NCBI RefSeq assembly: GCF_046707225.1
Contig: NZ_JBJKOP010000032.1
Span: 1-64,000, forward strand
Direction: 5' to 3'
DNA: 64,000 bases
DNA from: Caproicibacter sp046707225
GTDB taxonomy: Bacteria > Bacillota > Clostridia > Oscillospirales > Acutalibacteraceae
The notes under the pieces are model-generated. The model was not told the DNA's origin, searched no databases, and worked only from the letters and a program-made list of their open reading frames with translations. Numbering within the stretch: the first letter of the stretch is position 1; each line of letters starts with the position of its first letter. Positions 1 through 8,355 of this stretch are shown one piece after another. The translations under genes and the position numbers were made by a program.

Positions 1-778
1 ATATTGATCAGGCCTGCGCCCTGCCGATTGTCGCTCCTCCCCACAGGGAGGCGATCCGTTCCGGACCGATGCCCACGCTGTCGTCGGTCACTTCAAAGCG
101 CACCCGGTTTTCCTCTGCGCGAATCACAAGGCGCACCGTTCCGCCCTCTTTCTTTGGCTGTACGCCGTGCCGCACCGCGTTTTCCACCAGCGGCTGCAGA
201 ACCAGTCGGGGGAGCTGCATTTCAGGCAGCTCCTCCGCTTCCAACGAAAAACGGACGCGTTCGCCGAAGCGCGTCTGTACGATGCGGATATAGGTTTCCG
301 CGGCTTCCACTTCCTGTGAAGGCGGAGCCCGCGGGTAATTCACCACACGGCAACAGTTTTTCAGATATTCGCTGAGATCCACCACCAGCTCCCGGTCCTT
401 TTCGTTGTCCCGGGAGATCATCGAAGCGATGACGCCGAGCGTATTGTTGATAAAATGCGGGCTGATCTGTGCTTGTAAAAACAGAAGCTCATTTTCTTGG
501 GCCTCCCGGCGGGCGTCCTCCGCCAGCACCTTAAGATGATTCTGATTTTCTATGTATACAGTGACGTCCCGGATGGAAAGAAGGGTCCCAATCCTTGTTC
601 CCGTTTCAGAAGAAACAGGGGTCAGCTGCGCGGAACAGTACCGCTTCTCCCCGTCGCCGCAGCGCTGGAATTTCCGTTTCCGGATTTTTCGGGGAGAGGC
701 GGCAGCGCCGCGCTCTCCGCCGGAAAAGCTTTCATGGCGAAAGGCAGGAACCGGAAATTGTAAATTTTTTGTAAACAT
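1..778 (-). pseudogene. Sensor histidine kinase fragment (LytS/YesM-type), truncated and frameshifted
   Basis: The reading frame holds a PAS-like stretch (residues about 45-76) and a His_kinase-type phosphoacceptor block with LQAQISPHF, H108 being the predicted phosphorylated histidine. An HATPase N-box follows (LVENAVRHG, N200) with the start of a G box (DDSVGIGPE, 232-240). Two-component kinases of this type normally have N-terminal membrane segments; none are present here. Near position 20-30 the frame slips: the reading seen ends at a TGA at 8-10, whereas a neighbouring frame continues as GAGLINIPKRL, the expected kinase ending, which is seen complete in the second copy at 27872-28140. 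I infer a dead gene truncated at the 5' end and frameshifted near the 3' end. It continues past the left window edge. It is divergent from the surface-protein gene at 909. Confidence 0.75.
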
Positions 779-816
779 TCAAAAAAATCTATCTCGGGGA
801 CACAAAAAGGACTCAT

Positions 817-850
817 TTGTTAGAATCCTGTCAGAGGCCTCTGTTATAAT
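817..850 (+). promoter_or_regulatory. Promoter/operator module of surface-protein gene 1
   Basis: A 34-nt block runs from TTGTTA (817-822) to a perfect -10 TATAAT (845-850) and contains the perfect 12-bp palindrome CAGAGGCCTCTG (832-843). The TTGTTA lies 22 nt from the -10, too far for a normal -35, so activation at the palindrome is plausible (inference). The same block, same length, recurs at 4698-4731 before the paralogous gene. Confidence 0.6.
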
Positions 851-908
851 GCTGGGTATAAAGCTGTAAGTGGTTCATTACTTGGTATTATAAGGAGAGA
901 AGAACAAT

Positions 909-3900
909 ATGAGAAGAAATCCGATCGGCCGAAAAGCACTTTCTTTCTTGTTGAGTTTCGCGATGATCCAGAGCGTTTTCGGGGTGGACACGGCGGGAGC
1001 GTTTGCCGCGGTAAACGACAGCGGCGTCAAAAACAGCGGCTTCAGCGCAATGCGGAATGCTGCTCCGGTCACATTGTACCTTGACAGCGGCGATATTGTC
1101 ATTACAGAGACCGGGTACTCCGTGAACAACGGGACTGAGGTTCTCTGCACCGGCGGCTACGAGATTACGCAGAGCGGCAGCGGTGATGTCAGCCACAGGA
1201 TCACTGTCCGGAGCGGCAATCAGGACATTACCCTGCAAGGCGCGCACGCGAAGCCCGCCGACGGCGCGGCTTTTGAAATAGAAAACGGCGCGGAAGCCGA
1301 CATTACGCTTGCAGGCAGCAATTCGCTGGATTCAAGCGTGAGCAGCGACTTCTGCGCCGGGCTTTCGGTCAACGAGGGCAGCACGGTGCGTATCTCGGGA
1401 ACCGGTTCTCTGACGGCAACCGGCCAACCGTTATACGGCGCGGGCATCGGCGGAAATAATGGCCAAAGCTGCGGCACGGTCGAAATTTCCGGCGGCACGG
1501 TCACGGCAACCGGCGGCGACGGCGGCGCGGGCATCGGCGGCGGCTTTAGCGGCTCCGGCGGCAGCATTACGATCAGCGGCGGTACGGTCAAGGCAACCGG
1601 AGGTGATGACGGCGCGGGCATTGGCGGCGGCTATCGCGGCAGCGGCGGCAGCATTACGATCAGCGGCGGTTCGGTCAAGGCAACCGGAGGTGATGACGGC
1701 GCGGGCATTGGCGGGGGCAAGGGCGGCGACGGCGGCACCATCACGATCAGCGGCGGTACGGTCACGGCGAACGGAGGCCCGGGCGGTGCGGGTATTGGCG
1801 GGGGCACAAACGGCAGCGGCGGCAGCATTACCGTCCGCGGCGGTACGGTCACGGCAGCCGGTGGTGTTTATGGTTCTGGCATCGGCGGCGGTTATCTTGG
1901 AAATGGCGGTGCCGTTACCATTTCGGGTGCGGACACGCATGTGACTGCCAAAGGGCAGGATGACGGCGAGGACATCGGTTCCGGCTATCGCAGCAATGAC
2001 GGAGGCAGCCTCAAGGTTTCGGACGGCGCAACCGCGGCGATGCTTAACAGCAGCCCTTCCTTGAACACAAACGCAAGCACGGCTTATACAGACTGTCAAA
2101 TCATTACCGGCAGCACCGAAACAAAATATGATAAGGACGGAAACGTTTCCTCAACCCGGCCGGTGCTGTACCTTGACAGCGGCGATATTGTCATTATGGA
2201 GACCGGGTACTCCGTGGACGGCGGGGATGAGGTTCTCTACACCGGCGGCTACGTGATTACGCAGCGCGGCAGCGATAATGTCAAGCACAGTATCACTGTC
2301 CAGGGCGGCAAGCAAAACATTACCCTGCAAGACGTGCGCGCGCAGCCTGACAGTAGCTTTGCGGCCTTTGAGGCGGAAGTCGGAGCGGAAGCCGACATTA
2401 CGCTTGCAGGCAGCAATTCGCTGGATTCAAGCGGCAGCAACTTCTGCGCCGGACTTGCGGTCAACGCAGGCAGCACGGTGCGTATCTCCGGAACCGGTTC
2501 TCTGACGGCAACCGGTGGTTCGGGTGGAGCGGGCGTCGGTGGAAATTATGGTCAAAGCTGCGGCACGATCGAAATTTCCGGCGGCACCGTCACGGCAAAC
2601 GGCAACAGCGCAGGCGGTGCGGGCATCGGCGGCGGCGCAGGTGGTGGGGGCGGCGACATTACGATCACCGGCGGCAACGTCAATGCGACCGGCAGCGCAG
2701 GCGGGGCAGGCATCGGCGGCGGCATAGGCGGCTCCGGTGGCAGCATCGTGATCGGCAGCGGCACGGTCACGGCAACCGGCAGCAACTCTGAAAACTTTGG
2801 CAGCGGCGCGGGCATCGGCGGCGGCGCAGGCGGCGACAGCGGCGGTACCATCACAGTCAGCGGCGGCACAGTCACGGCGAACGGAGGCCCGGGCGGCGCG
2901 GGTGTTGGCGGGGGCACAAGGGGCTCCGGCGGCACCGTTACGGTCAGCGGCGGCACGGTTACGGCAAGCGGCGGCAGCGGCGGAGCGGGCATCGGCGGCG
3001 GAGAGAACTTTAGCAACGGCGGCGCGGGCGGTACGGTTACCATTTCCGGTCGTGACACGCAGGTAACTGCCAAAGGGCAGAACGGCGGAGAAGACATCGG
3101 GTCCGGCAAGAATAATGATAGCGGCGGCAGCCTGACCGTGGGCGGCGGCAGTACAGTTGACGGCCCGGCGGTGGAGCTGCTTTCGGCGGGAACAAATACG
3201 GCAAACCCGGACGGCAGCCGTCCGCAGTTCATGAACTGCGTGATTCATGGCGCGGGCGCGAAGGACGCAAGCGGAAATGACCTCAGCGGCTGCTACGACG
3301 CGAACGGGAAAATCAGGCTCAGCATCTCTATGCATACGCCTGCTTCCGCAAAGATAGGCGAACCGGTCACGCTGAACGCGAGCGTCACAAAATACAATCC
3401 GGATGTTCAAAAATATCAATTCAATCCCGTGTCCCTTCCCGGAACCGTTCAGTTCACCGGGAACGGCACCCCGCTCGGTTCTCCCGCGGGGGTGACGAAT
3501 GGCGCTTCACAGATCAGCTGGACGCCGGAGAACGGAAACAAAGTCTCGCTGAAAGCGGCCTATGCTCCGGCGGCAGATGACCGTTACGCTTCGGCGGAAT
3601 CCGCGGCGATCGATTATACGCCGGGGAAAATAACGCCGGTTATCGGGACGGCCCCGACGGCCTCGCCGATCAACGCGGGCGAGAAGCTTTCCCTGTCCAA
3701 ACTGACGGGCGGCGCCGCAGCGGCGAACGGCACGAAAATTCCCGGCACATTCGCGTGGGCGCATCCGGATATGACGGTTACGGCCTCCGGAAGCTACGAG
3801 GCGATTTTCACGCCGACGGATACGGCAACTTACAATACGGTCGGCGGCATTCTGGTAGAGCTGACGGTCGCGGCGGCACCGTCGTCCGGAAGCCATTCTT

Positions 3901-4658
3901 CAAGTACATCCGTTCCGACTCTTCCCTCTTCGCTGACGGATGTCCTGACAAATATGACGGTTGACCTTTCCGGCGCGCGCTTCCCGTCGTGGGTGACCGG
4001 AGTTTCGCTTTCCGCCTCGCCGTTTACGCAGGGCGGCTCTTCGGGCGCTTCCGATGCGCTGGGCGGTGCGGTCTATCGTCTTGTCATTTCGCAGACGGGC
4101 CTGAATCTCATCGGCGCCCCGTTTGTCTACAATATTCAGCTGCTCGACCAGAGCGGGAGTCCCGTCACGTATTTTACCGGCACGGTCACAGTGAGGATCC
4201 CGCTTCCCGCGGGCCTGCGCGGCACGCCGCGCGTGTTCCGCTATGAGGAGAGCGCGGGAACCTTTACCGATATGAACGCGACCGTGGAAAACGGCTTTCT
4301 CGTATTCCAAACCACCCATTTCAGCGATTACGTCGTCGCGGGTACGGGTGATTCGATCACGCTGGACACGAAAAGCTACCAGATGCCCATAAACGGACAT
4401 TATCAGATCGGCGTAAAGCTGACCGGCGGCAAGGCCGCGGCGGTAAAAGTCCACTCGACAAACGATAAAACCGCGGCTGTTACAAAGCTGAAAAACGGTA
4501 ATTATGAAGTTTCCGGAAAAGGCGTCGGCACGGCGTACATCATGTTCGACGTGTACGACAATAAAAACCATCTGCTGACCCACGCTTCCGTGCGTGTGGA
4601 TGTGAAAACGGGAATCCGGCCGAGGGGCGACTCAACCAGGCAGATCGGCGTGTTTTAG
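909..4658 (+). CDS. Secreted Gly-rich repeat surface protein 1 (adhesin-like)
   Basis: 1249 residues. It opens with a signal peptide (basic RRNPIGRKA, a hydrophobic core, then an AGAFAA-type cleavage region near residue 35). Two large blocks follow, each a beta-helix-like array of repeats built on GGAGIGGG and ITISGGTVTATGG (residues about 175-350 and 535-720). After these come Ig-like segments (about 800-950) with the YNTV signature of Firmicute surface proteins, a Ser-rich linker and a C-terminal Big_2-like domain ending in GDSTRQIGVF. There is no LPXTG, SLH or choline-binding anchor, so attachment is unclear. AAGGAGAGA lies 8 nt before the ATG. A paralogue follows at 4798. A surface or adhesive role is inference from architecture. 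Confidence 0.75.
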   Translation: MRRNPIGRKALSFLLSFAMIQSVFGVDTAGAFAAVNDSGVKNSGFSAMRNAAPVTLYLDSGDIVITETGYSVNNGTEVLCTGGYEITQSGSGDVSHRITVRSGNQDITLQGAHAKPADGAAFEIENGAEADITLAGSNSLDSSVSSDFCAGLSVNEGSTVRISGTGSLTATGQPLYGAGIGGNNGQSCGTVEISGGTVTATGGDGGAGIGGGFSGSGGSITISGGTVKATGGDDGAGIGGGYRGSGGSITISGGSVKATGGDDGAGIGGGKGGDGGTITISGGTVTANGGPGGAGIGGGTNGSGGSITVRGGTVTAAGGVYGSGIGGGYLGNGGAVTISGADTHVTAKGQDDGEDIGSGYRSNDGGSLKVSDGATAAMLNSSPSLNTNASTAYTDCQIITGSTETKYDKDGNVSSTRPVLYLDSGDIVIMETGYSVDGGDEVLYTGGYVITQRGSDNVKHSITVQGGKQNITLQDVRAQPDSSFAAFEAEVGAEADITLAGSNSLDSSGSNFCAGLAVNAGSTVRISGTGSLTATGGSGGAGVGGNYGQSCGTIEISGGTVTANGNSAGGAGIGGGAGGGGGDITITGGNVNATGSAGGAGIGGGIGGSGGSIVIGSGTVTATGSNSENFGSGAGIGGGAGGDSGGTITVSGGTVTANGGPGGAGVGGGTRGSGGTVTVSGGTVTASGGSGGAGIGGGENFSNGGAGGTVTISGRDTQVTAKGQNGGEDIGSGKNNDSGGSLTVGGGSTVDGPAVELLSAGTNTANPDGSRPQFMNCVIHGAGAKDASGNDLSGCYDANGKIRLSISMHTPASAKIGEPVTLNASVTKYNPDVQKYQFNPVSLPGTVQFTGNGTPLGSPAGVTNGASQISWTPENGNKVSLKAAYAPAADDRYASAESAAIDYTPGKITPVIGTAPTASPINAGEKLSLSKLTGGAAAANGTKIPGTFAWAHPDMTVTASGSYEAIFTPTDTATYNTVGGILVELTVAAAPSSGSHSSSTSVPTLPSSLTDVLTNMTVDLSGARFPSWVTGVSLSASPFTQGGSSGASDALGGAVYRLVISQTGLNLIGAPFVYNIQLLDQSGSPVTYFTGTVTVRIPLPAGLRGTPRVFRYEESAGTFTDMNATVENGFLVFQTTHFSDYVVAGTGDSITLDTKSYQMPINGHYQIGVKLTGGKAAAVKVHSTNDKTAAVTKLKNGNYEVSGKGVGTAYIMFDVYDNKNHLLTHASVRVDVKTGIRPRGDSTRQIGVF
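1429..3120 (+). repeat. Gly-rich coding repeat arrays of surface protein 1
   Basis: Tandem imperfect repeats of roughly 75-90 nt encode GGAGIGGG...GSGGSITISGGTVTATGG. They form two arrays (about 1429-2000 and 2510-3120) separated by a unit that repeats the N-terminal domain (LYLDSGDIVI...). Their GC-rich composition creates many long spurious frames on both strands. Confidence 0.75.
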
Positions 4659-4697
4659 CCGGAAGGCGAACAAAATCCCTTTATTAATGGCGGCATC

Positions 4698-4731
4698 TTG
4701 TTAGAATCCTGTCAGAGGTGTCTGCTATCAT
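4698..4731 (+). promoter_or_regulatory. Promoter/operator module of surface-protein gene 2
   Basis: A copy of the 817-850 module: TTGTTAGAATCCTGTCAGAG is identical, the palindrome has decayed to CAGAGGTGTCTG (4713-4724), and the -10 is TATCAT (4726-4731). The spacing is the same 34 nt. Confidence 0.5.
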
Positions 4732-4797
4732 ATGAAACAAGGAAATTATCAGGGCAGCAAACCAATTTCGCTTGAAATGCGAGGAGAGAAGAACAAC

Positions 4798-7700
4798 ATG
4801 AGCAAAAATACGGTCAGTCAAAAAGCGCTTTCTATCTTATTATGTTTCACGATGATCCTGAGCGTTTTCGGGGTGGACACGGCGGGTGCCTCGGCCGCGG
4901 TAAACGACAGCGGAGTCAAAAACAGCGGCATCGGCGCAATGCGGAACGGCGCTCCCGTCACGCTGTACCTTGACAGCGGCGACATCGTCATTACAGAGAC
5001 CGGGTACTCCGTGGGCGGCGGGACTGAGGTTGCCTGCACCGGCGGCTACGTGATTACGCAGGATGGAAATGGCGACGTCCAGCACACCATTACTATTAAA
5101 AGCGGCACGCAGGACATCACGGTTGAAAATATTAACATCAACGTTTCGGGAACAAGCAACGCCTGCGCGTTTTCCATTGAAAAGGGCGCGGCGGTGTACC
5201 TGACGCTGGAAGGAAATAACACGCTGAAAAGCGGCGATTATTGTGCCGGACTGCAAGTACCTGGCGACGCGATCGCCCCGGCAGACACAACGAAAAACGC
5301 TTCGCTAACCGTTACGGACGCAAGCACCGGCTCGCTGAACGCCACCGGCGGCCGCTACGGCGCAGGCATTGGCGGCGGCTACGGTGGAAGAACCGGCGGC
5401 GCAGGCGGCGCCATCACTGTCACCGGCGGTACCGTCACGGCGACCGGCAATTACGGCGCGGGGATCGGCGGCGGCTATAACGACGCGGGCGGCACCATCA
5501 CTGTCACCGGCGGTACCGTCACGGCAACCGGCAATTACGCCGCGGGGATCGGCGGCGGCTGGGCTGGCGGCTGGGATTTCTCAGACTGCAGCGTCACAAT
5601 CAGCGGTGGTAGCGTCACGGCGATCGGCGGCACCGGCGGCGCGGGCATCGGCAGCAGCGGCGGCACAAACTGCGCGGGCATCGGCGTAACCATTTCCGGC
5701 GGCAGCGTCACGGCGACCGGCGGCAAAAATGCCGCGGGCATCGGTGGCGGTGAAGGCAGCATGGGCGACACTGTAAAGATTTCCGGCACAGGTACGTTTG
5801 TGACCGCCAAAGGAAATGGAGGGAAGGATATTGGTTCCGGCAACGGCAACAATAGCGGCGGCAGTCTTTCCGTTTTGGACGGCGCAACCATGACCATGCA
5901 GAATACCGATCCTAATCTGAATACGAATGCGGTCAATCCGGATTACAGAAACTGCCAAATTATTACCGGCGGCACCGAAACGAAATATGATAAGGACGGG
6001 AACGTGTCCTCAACACAGCGGATACTGCACCTTGACGACGGCAACATCGTCATTACAGGAACCGGGTACTCCGTGGGCGGCGGGACTGAGGTTGACCACA
6101 CCGGCGGCTACGTGATTACGCAGAATGGAAATGGCGACGTCCATTATTCCATCACCGTGAGCAGCGGCACGCAGGACATTACACTTCAAGACGTGCACGC
6201 GAGGCCTGCTCAAGGCGCGGCCTTTGAAATAGAAAGCGGCGCGGAAGCCTACATTACGCTTGCAGGCAGCAATTCGCTCGACACAAGCGGAAGCTCCAGT
6301 CATCGTGCTGGTCTTGCGGTAAACGCTGGCAACACGGTGCATATTTCGGGAAGCGGCTCCCTGACGGCAGCCGGCGGGGACACCAGCGCGGGCATCGGCG
6401 GAAATAATGGCCAAAGCTGCGGCACGGTCGAAATATCCGGCGGCACGGTCACGGCGACCGGCGGCGTCGACGGCGCGGGCATCGGCGGCGGCAGCAACGG
6501 CTCCGGTGGCAACATTACGATTTCCGGAGGCACCGTCATAGCAAACGGTGTCAACCAGGGTGCGGGCATCGGCGGCGGCATCAGCGGCTCCGGCGGCACC
6601 ATCACGATTTCCGGCGGCACGGTCACGGCGACCGGCGGCAGCGTCACGGCAAACGGATGTTTAGGCGGCGCAGGTATCGGCGGCGGTTTTTGTGGCTCGA
6701 GCGGCACCGTGACCATTTCCGGCGCGGACACGCTGGTGACTGCCAAAGGGCAGGGCGGTGGCAGGGACATTGGTTCCGGCGACAACAACAACACCGGCGG
6801 CACTTTGACCGTGGGTGACAGCAATACTGCGGAACCGCTTCCCAACGTGGAACTGCTTTCAGCGGGAACGAACGCGGCTAATCCGGGCACCAGCCGTCCG
6901 CAGTTCATGAACTGCGTGATTCAGGGCACGGGCGCGAAAGACGCAAGCGGCAATGATATCAGCGGTTGCTACGACAAAAACGGAAAATTATGGTTGGATA
7001 TTACCATGCAGACGCCCTCTGCCGTAAAAGTCGGCGAATCGGTTGCGCTGAACGCAAGCGTAAAAAGACATTATTTCAACGACACGGTGACACTTCCGGG
7101 AACCGTTCAATTCACCGGGGGGGGCAATTTGTTTGGATCCTCCCCGGTGACGCTTGGCGCGGCGCAGATCAGCTGGACGCCGGCGAACGGAAACAAAGTC
7201 TCGCTGAAAGCGGCCTATGTTCCGGCAACAGATGACCGATATGCTTCGGCGGAATCCGCGGCGATCGAGTATACGCCGGTAAAAATAACGCCGGTTATCG
7301 GGACGGCCCCGACGGCCTCGCCGGTCAAAGCGGGCGAGAAGCTTTCCGCGTCCAAACTGACGGGCGGAACCGCGGCGGCGAACGGCAAGCAAATTCCCGG
7401 CGCGTTCTCATGGGCGCATCCGGATACGGCGGTTACGGCCTCCGGAAGCTACGAGGCGATTTTCACGCCGACGGATACGGCAACTTACAATACGGTCAAC
7501 GGCATTCCGGTAGCGGTGACGGTCGCGGCGGCACCGTCATCCGGAAGCCATTCCTCAAGTACTTCCGCTCCTTCTCTTCCCTCTTCGCTGACGGACGCCA
7601 CGACGCATATCACCGTTGACCTTTCGGGCGCAACCTTCCCGTCGTGGGTGACCGGAGTTTCGCTTTCCGCCTCGCCGTTTACGCAGGGCGGCTCTTCGGG

Positions 7701-8310
7701 CGCTTCCGATGCGCAGGGCGGTGCGGTTTATCGTCTTGTTATTTCACAGACGGGCCTGAATCTCATCGGTTCCCCGTTTGTCTACAATATTCAGCTGCTC
7801 GATCAGAGCGGGAGTCCCGTCACGTATTTTACCGGCACGGTCACAGTGAGGATTCCGCTTCCCGCGGGCCTGCGCGGCACGCCGCGCGTATTCCGGTACG
7901 AATCAGACGGTACGCTGACAGACATGAACGCGGCCGTGGAAAACGGCTTTCTCGTATTCCAGACCACCCATTTCAGCGATTACGTCGTCGCGGGCACGGG
8001 CGATTCGATCACGCTGGACACAAAGGATTATTCGATGCCCGTCGGCGGCAAGTACCAAATCGGCGTAAAGCTGACCGGCACGAAAGCCGCGGCGGTAAAA
8101 TTCCACTCGACAAACGATAAAACCGCAACCGTTGCAAAGCTGAAAAACGGCAATTATCAAGTCACCGGAAACGGCCCCGGCACGGCATATATCATGTTCG
8201 ACGTGTACGACAATAAAAACAAACTCCTGACCCACGCGTCCGTCCGTGTGGACGTGAAAACGGGAATCCGGCCGAGGGGCGACTCCACCAGGCAGATCGG
8301 CGTGTTTTAG
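4798..8310 (+). CDS. Secreted Gly-rich repeat surface protein 2 (adhesin-like paralogue)
   Basis: 1170 residues, with the same architecture as the protein at 909: signal peptide (KALSILLCFTMILSVFG core), duplicated N-terminal unit, two GGAGIGGG arrays, Ig-like domains, and the same Big_2-like C-terminus ending GDSTRQIGVF. I chose the ATG at 4798 because GAGGAGAGAAGAACAAC directly upstream matches the leader of gene 1; an in-frame ATG at 4732 lies against the -10 element and lacks a ribosome site. The second half is nearly identical to gene 1, pointing to recent tandem duplication or gene conversion. The DUF4157 gene starts 45 nt downstream, so read-through is possible. Confidence 0.75.
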   Translation: MSKNTVSQKALSILLCFTMILSVFGVDTAGASAAVNDSGVKNSGIGAMRNGAPVTLYLDSGDIVITETGYSVGGGTEVACTGGYVITQDGNGDVQHTITIKSGTQDITVENININVSGTSNACAFSIEKGAAVYLTLEGNNTLKSGDYCAGLQVPGDAIAPADTTKNASLTVTDASTGSLNATGGRYGAGIGGGYGGRTGGAGGAITVTGGTVTATGNYGAGIGGGYNDAGGTITVTGGTVTATGNYAAGIGGGWAGGWDFSDCSVTISGGSVTAIGGTGGAGIGSSGGTNCAGIGVTISGGSVTATGGKNAAGIGGGEGSMGDTVKISGTGTFVTAKGNGGKDIGSGNGNNSGGSLSVLDGATMTMQNTDPNLNTNAVNPDYRNCQIITGGTETKYDKDGNVSSTQRILHLDDGNIVITGTGYSVGGGTEVDHTGGYVITQNGNGDVHYSITVSSGTQDITLQDVHARPAQGAAFEIESGAEAYITLAGSNSLDTSGSSSHRAGLAVNAGNTVHISGSGSLTAAGGDTSAGIGGNNGQSCGTVEISGGTVTATGGVDGAGIGGGSNGSGGNITISGGTVIANGVNQGAGIGGGISGSGGTITISGGTVTATGGSVTANGCLGGAGIGGGFCGSSGTVTISGADTLVTAKGQGGGRDIGSGDNNNTGGTLTVGDSNTAEPLPNVELLSAGTNAANPGTSRPQFMNCVIQGTGAKDASGNDISGCYDKNGKLWLDITMQTPSAVKVGESVALNASVKRHYFNDTVTLPGTVQFTGGGNLFGSSPVTLGAAQISWTPANGNKVSLKAAYVPATDDRYASAESAAIEYTPVKITPVIGTAPTASPVKAGEKLSASKLTGGTAAANGKQIPGAFSWAHPDTAVTASGSYEAIFTPTDTATYNTVNGIPVAVTVAAAPSSGSHSSSTSAPSLPSSLTDATTHITVDLSGATFPSWVTGVSLSASPFTQGGSSGASDAQGGAVYRLVISQTGLNLIGSPFVYNIQLLDQSGSPVTYFTGTVTVRIPLPAGLRGTPRVFRYESDGTLTDMNAAVENGFLVFQTTHFSDYVVAGTGDSITLDTKDYSMPVGGKYQIGVKLTGTKAAAVKFHSTNDKTATVAKLKNGNYQVTGNGPGTAYIMFDVYDNKNKLLTHASVRVDVKTGIRPRGDSTRQIGVF
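5340..6800 (+). repeat. Gly-rich coding repeat arrays of surface protein 2
   Basis: Two blocks of imperfect repeats (about 5340-5780 and 6370-6720) encode GAGIGGG/ISGGTVTATGG units. They correspond to the arrays in gene 1 but differ in copy number. Confidence 0.7.
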
Positions 8311-8355
8311 CCGGCGCTGCGGTCGAACTCACAGGAATATGAAAGGACTTTTCAA

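Noticed and set aside
1429..3120. CRISPR-like array
   Set aside because: The repeats are imperfect, contiguous, in frame and translate to GGAGIGGG units; there are no unique spacers of constant length.
1220..3420. Long open frames on both strands inside the Gly-rich repeats (for example 1459-1944 plus, 2427-3419 minus)
   Set aside because: They arise from GC-rich periodic codons of the surface-protein gene; Ala/Arg- or Pro-rich low-complexity translations without ribosome sites.
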